A stretch of DNA of 64,000 nucleotides, from the NCBI GenBank assembly GCA_037074705.1, contig CM073592.1, positions 50,204,129-50,268,128 on the forward strand. The letters are read 5' to 3'. This DNA comes from Zhengitettix transpicula. Taxonomy: Eukaryota > Arthropoda > Insecta > Orthoptera > Tetrigidae. This document shows, one piece after another, positions 25,236-36,756 of the stretch. Under the pieces are notes generated by a model. The model did no database searches, was not told the DNA's origin, and saw only the letters and a list, made by a program, of their open reading frames with translations. A program made the position numbers and the translations under genes. How positions within the stretch are numbered: position 1 is the first letter of the stretch; the number at the start of each line of letters is the position of its first letter.

Positions 25236-26592
25236 TAAAAATTCAATATTAATTATATTAATTTAGAATGACATACTTTTCCAATAGTAATTTCAGGGGT
25301 GCAGAGGAATGCACTTTTTTTGTGGTGAAAATTATTTTTTATTTAATTTACTATAATTAATTCACCCATGGTTTGCGAAACACGTGTACCAAACTTTACT
25401 CAGTTATTTCAAACCTAAAAAATTCAAGGGTCTTTCGACTTCAGCCATAATTATCTTGATCAAATCAAAAATGAGTATAAATTTAATCTTCAGACGTGAC
25501 TAGCCTTGTATTTACCTGTTTTGTATAAAAATCAATTTTGGACGATGTTCCTTCGTAACTGTGACCAACTCTTTCAGGATTTCCGAAGGAGTTTGGAATC
25601 AGTCCGATACCAGGATATCCGGTATGTTAAGACTAATTTGGTCTTATTTATTCATGGAACAAAAGTATAACAACATGTTTACTTTTAAAAATATATTTTT
25701 ATATGATTTCAAAATAAGTTCAAAGAGACTATGGTTCTGAATTAAAGGATGATGATTTAATAATCTCGACCAAACCTGGAGGTTAATCCGGATTCGATTC
25801 ACAGTCCCACGATCTTTTAAGAAAATTTAAATTTTATCATATAATTAATGATTTGGCTGAAGAATCCTCAATTACTTAATTAGGAAAGGATAATTGTGGA
25901 AAATTTACAACAAGTGTTTAATTTTGACTGATGAACCAGGGGTGAGGAATTATATGAAATTAAATAAAAAATTATATAATCAGTCCCATATATACAAATT
26001 AAAAATCTAAACAGTTTATATGTGAGACAAATTTTTATGGTATAGATTTTAGCAATGCTTGAGTAACTCCAGAATTTCTCCTGACTTTTATTCGTAAGAA
26101 AATAGACGTTTCTGTTTCAAACTAGTGCCAAACGCAAACTCCTAGACGTCCAATGGATGAGACAAACATCGATGCACCATTGTCGGCTTCTCAAAGATTT
26201 TACAAGCCATTTTCCAAGTCACTCTTGCACATGCTGTGACGTGTCAGTCAGTCAGCTGTGTTGCAGCTGCCCTTGGTCAGAAATGACCTTCTTATGAACT
26301 GTAAAACTAGAGATACAAGGTCATTCAACTCGGAATTTGAACGACACAATACGTTTAAGCCTGTAGATTCAAACATCTGCTTTCTCTGAATTATCCTTCT
26401 GTGCACGTCTGATATAAATTTAATTTCTAAAGTGGATATAATATTGTAGAATGAGCGGAAAACTCTAATGAAGAATAAATGTGAAGTTTATTTAAATACT
26501 AACTATATTGCATAGTTTAGTATATTTTTAGAAGAAGTCTACTGTGGATAATTCACATTGAGGATACTTCCAAGTAATAGTACAGGTAGTGC
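25236..26592. other. A+T-rich stretch, no gene seen
   Basis: A weak B-box-like GGATTCGATTC on the plus strand near 25,790 could be another tRNA-derived relic, but no matching A box or pairing is clear. The rest is featureless to me. Confidence 0.4.
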
Positions 26593-26676
26593 TAAGTAAA
26601 GGGATACGGAATAGGAAGGAAAGTAGACACTACTTAAGTAAAGGGATACGGAATAGGAAGGAAAGTAGACACTAGT
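26593..26676. repeat. 42-bp tandem duplication
   Basis: Two adjacent 42-bp copies beginning TAAGTAAAGGGATACGGAAT (26,593 and 26,635) differ by about one base at their ends. Since 42 is a multiple of three, the duplication keeps the minus-strand frame open across 26,539-26,853, but that frame looks incidental. Confidence 0.95.
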
Positions 26677-26682
26677 TAAGTG

Positions 26683-26735
26683 TGGACAAACAACAAAAAA
26701 GGGTTTGATTCTGAAGTAAAACCACTTTAAATAAG
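26683..26735. repeat. Dispersed repeat family R4, copy 1
   Basis: Shares 'acaacaaa.aaagggt..gattc.gaag.a..accactttaaat' with 28,180-28,225. Two short, diverged copies about 1.5 kb apart. Nature unknown. Confidence 0.5.
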
Positions 26736-28179
26736 TTGACAAAGCAGCGTCTATATACGATACAGGAAAAACCTTAGAGAAACCTTCATTAGGTACACTT
26801 GTCCGACGTACAAATTGTTGTGCGGATGCAGCATTCCACACTCCATGCCTCAACCAGATTTGGAGGTTAACGTCCGAGTCAGCAACCCCTCATTAATAAA
26901 AATAAATAGTTTTCACTACGTATTTTTGCTTCATACCGATTCCGACTAATTTCCTGCGTTTTTGTCACGCACTTTTTATGCTTTTCACGAGAATTTGAAT
27001 CCGGTTACACTTTTCCTTGTTGTTACAGAGAGCCGTAAAAAGGTTTTCAACAATATTAAATTTTATCAACCCGGGGTTTCCTGAATGATGAAACACCCTT
27101 TATCAGAAAACACCGACGTTGTTAATTCTGAAATGCAACTAACAGAAGCCTTTATTCCCTCCACAAAGTCCAGGAAAATTTCATTAATTTAAAATTTGAT
27201 TTTTTTTATCTGACATTTAATAGTAATGAAGTGAAGAATAATGATGAAAAATACCTGACGAAACTTCGGTATATTTAAAAACAATTTTCTGATTTCTTTT
27301 TTTATTATGACATGAATATATTAGCCAATAAGTCAGGAATAATAAATTGGGTAGATGTTTTAGAATTCAAATTTAACATCAATGAAGAAATTTAATATCC
27401 AATATATTATATTAGGTCTCATCTTTTAATTAATATTAAGTAGCTCCTAATGAAGCCTCAAATTAGGGACGAAACGTAGTGTTTTTATATTTTGAATGCA
27501 TATTTCGAAAGTTAATGATAGCATTGAGCTTAACAAATAATTAAATCTACAAATTATGACTTTTTAGGAAACTCTTTATTTTACAAGAAATACGAAAGGC
27601 GATAAATTTTGTTGCTTTTTAAGAATGAAGTATTTTCTATGACAACTTAATAAGACTTTATTATTAAGGTTCAAGTAAAGATATGGGAAAAACATTACGC
27701 GTCAATTTCTTTGTCAAAACGTGGACAGTGCCTTTAAAAGTGGCTGGAAGGTTTGCTAATGTTGACAGGTACGGTTGTATTCATACTACATAAGTAACAG
27801 AACAACTGGAAAATATATCCACAGATCTTAATCGCATGACCTTGTCAATTAGCACATGTAAAATGACAGACATGTGGTGTGATATTGTGTTAGATATTTT
27901 AAAAATCCCGTCAAAAATTATATTATTTGATTGCTAATATTTTCTTCAGGTGAATTGTCGACGTGCGGTGAGAATATCGAAGCGTATCAGTTGCAAGGTA
28001 GTTCACCTTGCTGATATGGCACGCGGTAATACCCTGGAATGCAGAAACCATCGTGTATCGTAATCAGCGCGTTTGCTTCCTCTAGTAGGTTCCCATATAC
28101 AGCACTAATTTACAAGACCTCCTCTGTTAATAAATAATCAAAAATAATATTTTTTTTCTTTGAGCGCTTCCAACGAGTA
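26736..28179. other. A+T-rich stretch with decayed hammerhead-like motifs
   Basis: Near 27,250-27,290 the sequence GACGAAACTTCG followed by 'aacaattttctga' matches the right half of the family-H copy at 36.3 kb, so this is a fragment of that family. At about 27,448-27,482 CTAATGA, a hairpin with AGGGAC and GAAACGT form a second similar motif. No gene recognised. Confidence 0.45.
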
Positions 28180-28225
28180 ACAACAAATAAAGGGTAAGAT
28201 TCCGAAGCAGGACCACTTTAAATGT
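28180..28225. repeat. Dispersed repeat family R4, copy 2
   Basis: Partner of 26,683-26,735, sharing the 'aaagggt' to 'accactttaaat' block. Confidence 0.5.
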
Positions 28226-28756
28226 GAGATTTCAGGCTACCAGTACCTTTCCGTTTCAGTAAAGAATTTGGCCTCACTATTTTAACCGTTAACCAATCTA
28301 TATATTTTTTTAAAAAAATATTAGGAACAATTTAACCGACTTAATATAAGCAAGAGACCAATTATTTATATTCATATTCTTACTAGACAATTTTTATGTA
28401 TTAACTGATGATATTAAATGTAATAAATAGGCTTGAACAGATGTCCGAGATTGAGACGCATACTGTAACCTACAAGTTGAGTTTGGAAGAGATGAGCGAC
28501 CATGTACATCAAAGAAGCAGTGTATTTTTTTTTAACTGGAGAGAAATTCATATTCGTGTTTAAAAGCGATGCGCAGTCGTCCACTGGCCTGGGGTTGTAA
28601 TGCGTGTACCAGTGACGATATGAGGGTAGTGCCAAAGGAACCTGACATAACAAAGGAAAACACACACATATATATCGTGTTCCTCAAAATAGCCGTACCC
28701 GCAGACTCCACGAATACATTTTTGGCAAATATTTTACCATGTGATCCATTTATCAA

Positions 28757-28890
28757 GTTTTTTTGGCCATCGTGGTAATGGATGTGTGAACTGGTGCATT
28801 GTCGTGATGAAACAACACTTTCTTTGTCGGCAAGAGAGCGTTTTTTTCTTCATTTCATCACGCAACCGCTGCAAAAAGTTCTCGCTGTAA
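28757..28890 (-). pseudogene. mariner-type transposase fragment
   Basis: Minus-strand translation gives an ENFLQRLRDEMKKK-like stretch. After a frameshift near 28,825 comes KKVLFHHDNAPVHTS, the signature block around the second catalytic aspartate of Tc1/mariner transposases. A stop follows shortly after. No inverted repeats or other transposase blocks were found nearby, and the adjacent minus-strand frame (28,532-28,756) does not continue the family pattern. Its residues differ from the corresponding blocks of the two longer mariners (HDNARPH and HDNAPCH), so it represents another lineage. Confidence 0.75.
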
Positions 28891-28924
28891 CTATTTGAAA
28901 ATAATCAGTGAAAGTTATTTTGGC

Positions 28925-28995
28925 AACCTTCATCTACCCTTCCCCATCCCCCATTTCAAATCTCCTTATGCTATTAAAGGGCAATTTACACCACG
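28925..28995. repeat. Dispersed repeat family R2, copy 2
   Basis: CTACCCTTCCCCATCCCCCA followed by 'tttcaaatctcctta.tgctattaaaggg' matches 16,268-16,330 and, more weakly, 31,975-32,030. Confidence 0.55.
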
Positions 28996-29510
28996 TCATG
29001 TAGCCTGTTACTCATGTTACTTCACTATTTATCTTTTAAAGAACATTTATTTCAGCAGACCATTACACTGTTTAAATTCGCTAATTTCCCAACACTCCTC
29101 CAACAATTGTTTTAAGAACTTTCTTTCGTCCTACTTATATCTGCCGGCTTAACTTTAAAAGTTATTTAATACCGTAGGCTGAATACGATATTATCAGCCG
29201 TCATTCTGCATCAACTTCGCTAAATTCCACTACTTGTTTACTTTCGAGACCAACCTTTGCTACGATTATCCTCGGTCGGCCTCCAAAACCAGACTGGGCC
29301 ATGACCATCATCGGTCAGTCTACCAAAATAGACTGCCTGTTTCGCCAAACTTCTGCGTATTACACACGCTGCCGACAATAATAGAGCCGGGAAGACATTC
29401 GAATCTCCGCATTATTGGCCCACACTGACTGCTACATACGCCGACAATAATATTAAAGAAAATTATTTAAAAAAAACTTTCATTACACATTGGTGATCTC
29501 TACATTATAC
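28996..29510. other. Single-copy stretch, no gene recognised
   Basis: More balanced in composition around 29,150-29,440. 'gccgacaataat' occurs twice there (near 29,371 and 29,441). Short open frames have no recognisable domain. Confidence 0.4.
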
Positions 29511-29561
29511 ATATATATATATACATACATATATATATATACATACATATATATATATATA
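29511..29561. repeat. TA-rich microsatellite with TACA interruptions
   Basis: Alternating TA runs and TACATACA units. The adjacent mariner element was inserted into this run, since TA repeats also follow its other end at 30,823. Confidence 0.9.
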
Positions 29562-30822
29562 CCACTGTGATCAAAAAGTAAGGAGAATTTTTTATTCTTT
29601 ATTTATTCTTCCAAGTCTATTTCATCCCCTTCAAAGTAATCCCCGTCCGATAAAACGCACTTTTTCCAACGCTTTTTCCAGTCCTCGAAACAGTCGAAAT
29701 AGTCTTTTTCTGGTATAGCCTTCAAGACCTTCTTCGATTCGGTTTTCATCTCCTCAATCGTGTCAAAACGGCGTCCCCGCATTGGCCTTTTGAGTTTGCT
29801 GAACAGCCAGAAGTCGCACGGAGCCAAATCAGGCGAATACGGTGGTTGCGGAACGATATGAGTCGACTTTTTGGCAAAAAATTCGCGAAGAACTAATGCA
29901 GTATGACATGGTGCATTATCGTGTTGAAGGAACCAAGAGTTGTTCGCCCATAATTCCGGCCGTTTCAGACGAATAGCTTCACGCAAACGACGCATAACGT
30001 TCAAATAATATTCTTTGTTGACAGTTTGACACCACAATAATCAAAGAAAACTGTCAACATCACCTTGACTTTTCCGTGGTCTTTTCGGTCTTGCTTCACC
30101 TTTTGCACGATATTAGCTGGATTGGTCGGTGGTTTCAGGGTCGTACGCGTAAATCCAAGTCTCGTCTCCAGTAATGATGCATTTCAAGTGGTCCTGATAG
30201 TCAGACAGCAAAGTTTCACACACATCAACGCGACTTTTTTTTCCAAAAAAGTGAGCGATTTTGGCACCAATCAAGACTTGACGCGTTTGAGACACAAAAC
30301 ATTCTTCAAAATGGTTTGGGCTGAGCCAAATGATCTTCCAACACTATCAGCGAGATCTCTAATTGTCCATCGACGATTTTCAAGCACCAAATCTTTGATA
30401 TCTTGGACGTGGCCCTCGTCGGTAGACGTTGATGGTCATCCAGAGCGCGGTTCGTCTTCAACGCGTTCTCGGCCGTCTTTGGACTCGTTGTACGACTTAT
30501 AAACGTTTTTTGTGCCTCAGTTTGATCACCAAAGGCCTTCCGCAACATTTTCATTGTGTCCGCACAAGAATATTCGTTCCGCAAACAAAATTTTATGCAA
30601 GTTCTTTGCTCAACAAAATCACACATTGCAAAAATCGAAAAGTTAACTTTTGGTTGTTTACAAAAACACGTGTAACTCGGATTTAATTAAACCTTTTAAC
30701 AAACAGACGCTTGACAAATAATATAGACAGTCCTACCAACCTAGGGAAAGAAAAATTACCTGCTTTCCTAATACCCGGGAGTTTTAAATGATAATTTTAC
30801 CTTACTTTTTGATCACGAGTGG
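29562..30822 (-). mobile_element. mariner transposon, near full length, inactivated
   Basis: 1,261 bp between inverted repeats of 22-23 bp: CCACTGTGATCAAAAAGTAA on the left against CCACTCGTGATCAAAAAGTA on the right, differing by one extra base. TA flanks both ends (29,560-29,561 and 30,823-30,824). The inverted repeats and transposase differ clearly from those of the mariner at 19.6-20.8 kb, so two separate mariner lineages invaded this genome. Confidence 0.95.
29603..30626 (-). pseudogene. mariner transposase, multiply broken
   Basis: The N-terminus starts at 30,626 with CDFVEQRTCIKFCLRNE, typical of the mariner DNA-binding domain, and drifts out of frame within about 45 residues. The second HTH region (RDLADSVGRSFGSAQTIL) appears in a different frame near 30,300-30,355. 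The first catalytic aspartate lies in TGDETWIYAYDPETTDQSS (30,113-30,295), followed at once by an in-frame TAA. Between 30,037 and 30,113 the frame shifts again and about ten residues usually present before TVNKEYY are missing. The C-terminal part, 29,603-30,037, is intact and carries HDNAPCH and YSPDLAPCDF with 34 residues between the aspartates (DD34D), then the WKKRWKKC block and a terminal GDYFEGDEIDLEE. All three aspartates persist, but a nonsense codon, an internal deletion and several shifts make it non-functional. Confidence 0.93.
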
Positions 30823-31967
30823 TATATATAAAATTGGAATGGAAATAAAAATGAGGAAGTGGGTAGCTTATCTGAAAAAATGGCGTCGTTATTCAGGAAC
30901 GAAAATTCGAATAACTTCCTCCTGTCGCGAATGGACGGATGTGTGTGTATAATATGCATTTGTGAGTTTTCATCTTACTTACAAGATAATTCCACACGTC
31001 AATTTCCGACCACGCGCAGTTTGCTTTGCTACGAGGAAATAGCGTCTCCCTCCATTCTGAAAGGTCAAGGAATTTCATATTTAAATCGCTGTATAATTTA
31101 ATATAAAGAAATTCGGTTAGCCAACAGAGTTTTTACCACTCACTGTGTTTGAGTGTCTTTAATTTCAGGATATATTTGAAACGTCTTTTTAGCCTTTAAT
31201 AATAAAGCAATGATACTTCCTAGCGTCAAGTTTTTAGGGCCGGTGATGAACCATGTGTCCGATATTCGTTTGAGAATATTTTACTTCGGTTTATTCAAAT
31301 GTTACGGGTCGCGGTGAATTACAAGCACAAAAAATCTGTAGGACGACGGTGCAAATGGACATTAATCAGGAATTCACAAGGCAGCCACAATGGAGTTATT
31401 GACATGGTATTATGCAGAGAGATTATAGGATTTCCGTTATAGGTTTCAGGTTGCCCTGTGATTGTGATAGAACTGCTGTTTCAGGGAAGTCTAAAGAAAG
31501 GCCAGGAATGATGCAACAACGTGGTGAAGGCCGTTATCGGACAACCTATTAGCTCGCAGTCGAGCTGACACGTTCAGGACAGAGTGACCGACATTTTATT
31601 CACGTCGGAAGAGATGTCTGAATATTGGGAGGGAACGACTCTCGTTTAATATTAAAATTAATATGTTTCACGTGTCATTGCGAAACGAGGCCAACAATAA
31701 GTAGAAAGTTGAGGGAAACCTGCGGATTCCAGAGACATCGTGACCCCATCTACAGTTCCGTCTTGTCACTGCGCTGCTTGAACTAGTTGCTATGACGACG
31801 TGTCCGCGAGTTTACGAGATGCCTTGTCTGGTTCCGTAAAAGTTTGTAAGTTAAAATGGCGTAACTTCTGTGGATTTTCGAGCATTGCGTCAAACAGTAC
31901 AGATTTCTAGTGAGGTGTTTATTCGTACAGTAGTTATGTAACAAGTTGGTATAGATACACGTGTATT
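30823..31967. other. Single-copy stretch, no gene recognised
   Basis: Mixed composition; open frames at 30,859-31,101 plus and 30,893-31,078 minus overlap antisense and show no domain. Nothing else seen. Confidence 0.4.
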
Positions 31968-32030
31968 GTGGCTTCTCTACCTTTCCGCATCCCCCTTTCA
32001 GTCCCTTTCCTGTGCTATAATCGGGGAGTG
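31968..32030. repeat. Dispersed repeat family R2, copy 3 (diverged)
   Basis: CTACCTTTCCGCATCCCCCT followed by 'ttcagtccctttcctgtgctataatcgggga' aligns with the R2 copies at 16.27 and 28.93 kb with more substitutions. Confidence 0.5.
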
Positions 32031-32039
32031 ACCACTATG

Positions 32040-32040
<1 letters not shown>

Positions 32041-32101
<61 letters not shown>
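32041..32101. repeat. (GA)n microsatellite
   Basis: About 30 uninterrupted GA dinucleotides. The open frame crossing it (31,968-32,153) is a by-product of the repeat. Confidence 0.97.
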
Positions 32102-32102
<1 letters not shown>

Positions 32103-32204
32103 GGAGAGCGCTACCTTTGGGAATGCCTTTTCGTTTCTCCGTTTTTGAATTAAGGTTCTAACAATCCGAGGCACTTCTACCTGTTTTTAGAGATGTATTT
32201 TCCG

Positions 32205-32380
32205 GGGTCACAAACCTTGGGAATACGGTAAGAGTTGTTCGTTGTTGCCATTGGAACGGTCGGCCAACTGCCTCCTAAACTGGTAGAGGCACAGATATGA
32301 GACTACAGCGTCCCCTTCTCCCCACAACGGTAGGACGTGAAACAAGTACCCAATGCCCGACCTACCTGATACAGGTTTGT
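32205..32380. repeat. Dispersed repeat family R1, copy 2
   Basis: Second copy of the 16,015-16,200 repeat (shared CGGCCAACTGCCTCCTAAAC followed by CTGGT, and flanking blocks). Confidence 0.6.
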
Positions 32381-34849
32381 TATATCATACATAAACATAC
32401 ACAAATAATGTCAGGGCCAAAAAACACAATTCTTAAGATGTATTTATATTTGTAAAATCCAAAAATCAAGGAAATAATGCATGAAGTAATAAAAATATCC
32501 AAAAAATAATACTGAATAAAAAATATATTTTTAAAAAAGAATTAATCAATTCTGAAATACTTTTCTTTTATATTTTTCATTAGTTATGTATTCTCAAATT
32601 TTTGCTAATGTTATGCACCTTATGATTTTTCTAATGCTCACCTGTTTGGTTTTATAGATATAAATAAGCTCTAAAAAGTTTATTTTTAGATTATGTGATT
32701 AATTATATCATTAATTTTTTTACATCATTTAAAAAAATTCTTGAATCGATATATTTACAATTTAACTATCACAACTTATGTCGACATAAGGTAATTATGA
32801 CATATTAATAAATTTTGCAATATGAAAGTTCGATAGCAACATTTTGTTGAAGTAATATAATTTTTTCAAGAAAAATTGTAAAAGCTATTGATATATATTG
32901 TAATACTTGTAAACTATTGACTTTTAATAAATAATTCGAGTTTGAGAACTTTAAGCTACATTTTAACTACAAATTCTGAAAACGAGGCAGACATTTTGTG
33001 TTTGGAAATATTCTTTCCAGCCAGCAGATTTGCAAAAAAAAATATAAAGAAATCACTCAATATTGTCTGAAAAATTTGAATTCAAAACAATTATATTAGA
33101 GAATTAAGTGTAATGAAAATAAAAATATTAATGAATAAAATCAATAATAATTAATAAATTACAGATCTTCGTAAAAATGTTAATTGTGAATTGGATTATT
33201 TTATAAGAATTCTTATTTATTTTTATATACAGTACAAGGCAAAAGTAGCTTAAAATAACTGACTTATATATATATGTATATATATGAGTTTGATTCAGGA
33301 TCAGCCGATTGTAAATTTTGTTATTACATTCGGAACTTGTTAAATTAATTTTTTCACCTGTTTGAATCCAAATTTGGTTGTAACGAGGTTCATAAAGTTC
33401 ATGAAGAACTTTTTCTGTATTACAAAAAAAATTTATTTAGGCCTACGTTTTATTTTTATGAATATAGTACCTGATGAGGTCACAAAAATTTCTCGAAACG
33501 TTGTTCTCCTTTTTTTTTTCACGAGATGTAATTCGCTAATTTAATTGTATTAAAGATGTATTCCAAGATGTAATAAAAAGGTCCAATGATTGCAATTTGA
33601 TTTTATTGCAGAACTGAACCGAATGGACTTGCGTTTACGTAATTTTATTGCTATGTGTCGCCATGATGAAATACCCTTCAGCAAGTTTCACTTACAAGTC
33701 CTCTTTTGGCGTTCTCATTGAAGTAGTTTCTGTAGAGTGGCTGGTTTATTCCCATCATGTGACAACTTCGAGGCCTTCGTCTGCATTATTCATAGGAAAA
33801 GTTTTCTGTCGGCAGTAATTTATCAAGAAATTGCACCTTTAAGAGATAAATGTAGGGGATTTTTTAATCGCGACAAAGTCATGGGGGCCCGACAAACGGG
33901 AAGAATAATTCACTCCGTGTCAATAACAGCTGTGCGATGATGGAAAACTATCACAGAGTTGCGACTTACAAGGACACAAGGCTTTGTTCGTTGGATTTCA
34001 TTTTAGACGGCACGCTTTCGTAATTACTTCTGATTCTGGCTCCGTCACAATACTCGTGTGTGGCCGTGCATATATTGCGATATATCGCTCGAGCTTTTGT
34101 TTCAGAAACTCGAAGTTCCTAGTAAACAATAGACACACTCCTAAAACGGAACAAAAATCCACGAACAATAAAAAAACCTGCTTATGATTAAAAATATAAA
34201 CATCGTGAGAACATTCAAACACGTAACGATAATTACGACTTCCCGCCGGGAACTGATAACGCGAGTGGAAATTTCACAGCCTACGCGACTTAAATTAGCT
34301 GACATGGACGTTCTTTCAGAGTCACAACACCAGCGAGTTGTTCGAAAAATTTCCACCGCTGCAACAAATATATTTTTTTTACCGTCAGCAGAATGACTTC
34401 CCAGCACATGCCTGTCTACCAAAATAACGGAAACTGTGACAAGTTTAAAAAACGAAGCTAAAAATTTTGCGCTACTATATATATTTGTCTCATGAACTTA
34501 CATTTACATTTACTGTAGTTGATATATAATTAAGTGAAAACACATGGAGCAATTTACAGTAATAATAAAAATAAATCATATAGCAGTAATACTTTATTGA
34601 CGTCTGTTTTTATTACTAATAAAAATGATTAAATTCATTCTACTATATATGAGAAAAAATTTGTTACTGTAGGACCCTAAAAACCTAACGAAAGCAAATA
34701 AAAAAGGCACTGAAACTTCGTTGAATTGAATAATATATTTTTAAATATCTGTAAAAAATGTTAATTAATATTGTTAAAACATATAATGGCCAATAAGTCG
34801 GTTTAATATAAACTTAAATGGCTTGAATATGAAATCAAATCAGAGTGTG
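32381..34849. other. A+T-rich stretch, no gene recognised
   Basis: Includes a TA-rich tract at about 33,265-33,287 and a hammerhead-like motif at 33,473-33,512 (CTGATGAG, A-rich loop, CTCGAAACGTTG). The pocket 33,600-34,430 has overlapping sense and antisense open frames (33,737-33,940, 33,984-34,187, 33,998-34,222, 34,141-34,422, 34,184-34,396) with no recognisable domain. Confidence 0.4.
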
Positions 34850-35013
34850 ACTAAATTTACCATTGGATTTAATTATAAATTAATTGTCTTATATTTTAAC
34901 AACGAATAAAAACATTTATTATTCTCAAAACATTTTTACTATGTATATGCTACATGAATATTTCTATATAACTTATGGCGTGTTGTTGAATATCTGAAGA
35001 AGATTTCCTGATT
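34850..35013. repeat. Dispersed repeat family R5, copy 1, with degenerate hammerhead-like end
   Basis: Aligns over about 160 bp with 35,561-35,773 ('ctaaattta.cattggattt' through 'gaagaagatttcctgattg'). Directly after it (34,992-35,045) CTGAAGAAG, an imperfect hairpin and GGAACGTAG resemble the family-H core. Confidence 0.7.
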
Positions 35014-35560
35014 GCTTTCCTAATTTAGGCCGGAACGTAGTGATAATTAATCTAAATTTATTAATTACCCAGTTAATTAATAAACTTTTTCAGACGAATC
35101 TGCAGATGTTTATCATGTATTAAATATAAATAATAAATTTCAATTTAAGTAATAAATTTAATAAAATGAAAAATGTGTTACTTTTATTGTTCTTTAAAAT
35201 CTCTTAAAAACAAATTTTCGCCAAAAATTTTTTTTATTATTATTTACGAACATTAAAGTTTTTCGGAATCAGTTATTTTAGGGAACTGACTTTGTGTGAC
35301 TATTCCAGCATTTTTAAAATGAAACCTTAATTTTAATTCATATACATTTCTGTTTAATTACTCTCCTAACAAGAATTGTTATTTTTATGGAGTAGCTAGA
35401 AAACACAAATTCTATGAACAACATACAAATTAATATGTATATATTTTAGGTTTTACTCCCAAAATAATTAAATTTACAGCGTGCATACATATTCAGGACA
35501 CAACTTCACGGCTTTAATCCTATTTAAAGCGTAGGAAATTTTATAAAGTTAACAAGTCTG

Positions 35561-35773
35561 ACTAAATTTAGCATTGGATTTAATTAGAAATAAATTATCT
35601 TATATTATAACAACCAATAAAAACATTTATTATGCTCAAAATATTTTAATATGTATATGCTATTACAAGAAAATAGTTTTTTTTTTCGGATTACATATTT
35701 AACTCTTGTTCTTGAATATTTTTATATAATTTATGACGTGTTGTTGAGTAGGTGAAGAAGATTTCCTGATTGA
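35561..35773. repeat. Dispersed repeat family R5, copy 2
   Basis: Second copy of 34,850-35,013, carrying an extra block of about 45 bp near 35,660-35,710. Same orientation as copy 1, about 710 bp downstream. Confidence 0.7.
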
Positions 35774-36151
35774 AACACATTTTACAAATCATCTGTAAGT
35801 AACTGTAAACCTAAAATAGCATCCATTAATTGATACACACTTTGACCTTCATTGTTAGTTTCACGATACGTTATGTAACTGTAATATTCTTTATTCAAAT
35901 AAATTTAATGGTAAACAGTCTGAAAAAGTTAATTAATTAACTACAATATTAATAAAATCAGGTTACCAATACGTTTCGCCCTAAATTCGTAACTTTATCA
36001 TGTGAATAATTTATTTTCATGGTTCACCTGATAAAGTTCCAGATTATAGACACGTCTAATTGTATTAATTACATAATTAATTAATTAACGTTTTCTCGAT
36101 ATATTTATTTAATAATGCTTAAAAATGTCTGAAATTTATAATACTATCAAT
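35774..36151. other. A+T-rich stretch, no gene seen
   Basis: A minus-strand ATGATAA ... AGGGCGAAACGTATT motif at about 35,965-36,003 is another member of the hammerhead-like motif class, with a poor hairpin. Confidence 0.45.
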
Positions 36152-36361
36152 TCATGGATAAACGGCTTTGAGTCAGAAAATTGTTTATTAACGAAAAATT
36201 AATTACTCCACAGGCAAGGCAGCAAAACCAAAGCTCTAAATTTTTTGTATGATTTATATTTGAAATTACTAAATCTGAAGATGTCCTTAAACAAGGACGA
36301 AACTTCGACATAATAAATTTTTCGATATAAACAATTTTCTGACTCACGGCCGTTTATTTAT
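36152..36361 (+). mobile_element. Short TIR element with hammerhead-like core (family H), copy 3
   Basis: Best-preserved member. The left end AAACGGCTTTGAGTCAGAAA and the inverse of the right end AAACGGCCGTGAGTCAGAAA, both continuing AATTGT, form terminal inverted repeats of about 25 bp. The core at 36,275-36,308 reads CTGAAGA, T, GTCCTT, AAAC, AAGGAC, GAAAC, with a perfect six-base hairpin. Element length is about 210 bp and it is non-coding. It is in the opposite orientation to the copies at 24.0 and 25.1 kb. Confidence 0.7.
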
Positions 36362-36756
36362 TGACAATTTTATTATATTTATTTATTGTGTTGTTTATAT
36401 GCAGCTAAATATTAATAATAAATTTTCTTTTTAGGTGTCGGTGCTGATTCGTCTGATTATCTCATGATTATGACAATGGTTTAATTTCGCTGAACAAGCC
36501 ATTACAGCTTTGAATCGATAATCTTTAAGCAAAGATTTAATTGCGAAGTATTTCTCGATAATGTAGGAATGTCCTCAAAATTAATTAATATCGTTTATTA
36601 CAACGGATGATAAGCGTATCTTGATAGAACATTGAGGAAATCTGTGCGCTGTGCTATCATAACAGCAAAATGGAAATCTATCGATATTAGTATATTAGAA
36701 TAAATCTATAATGAAGGTTTGTTATTAAGGAACGTAGGTTTTCCCGGTGCAACTGC

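Noticed and set aside
25775..25812. tRNA-like B box GGATTCGATTC
   Set aside because: No convincing A box or stem pairing; left as a remark only.
26539..26853. 104-codon minus-strand frame with a 14-residue repeat
   Set aside because: The repeat is simply the 42-bp DNA duplication, and nothing else supports a gene.
31968..32153. Open frame with an Arg-Glu repeat
   Set aside because: Translation of the (GA)n microsatellite.
36275..36308. Calling the best hammerhead-like motif a functional ribozyme
   Set aside because: An extra base lies between CTGAAGA and the hairpin, and the outer stems (I and III) could not be assigned with confidence.
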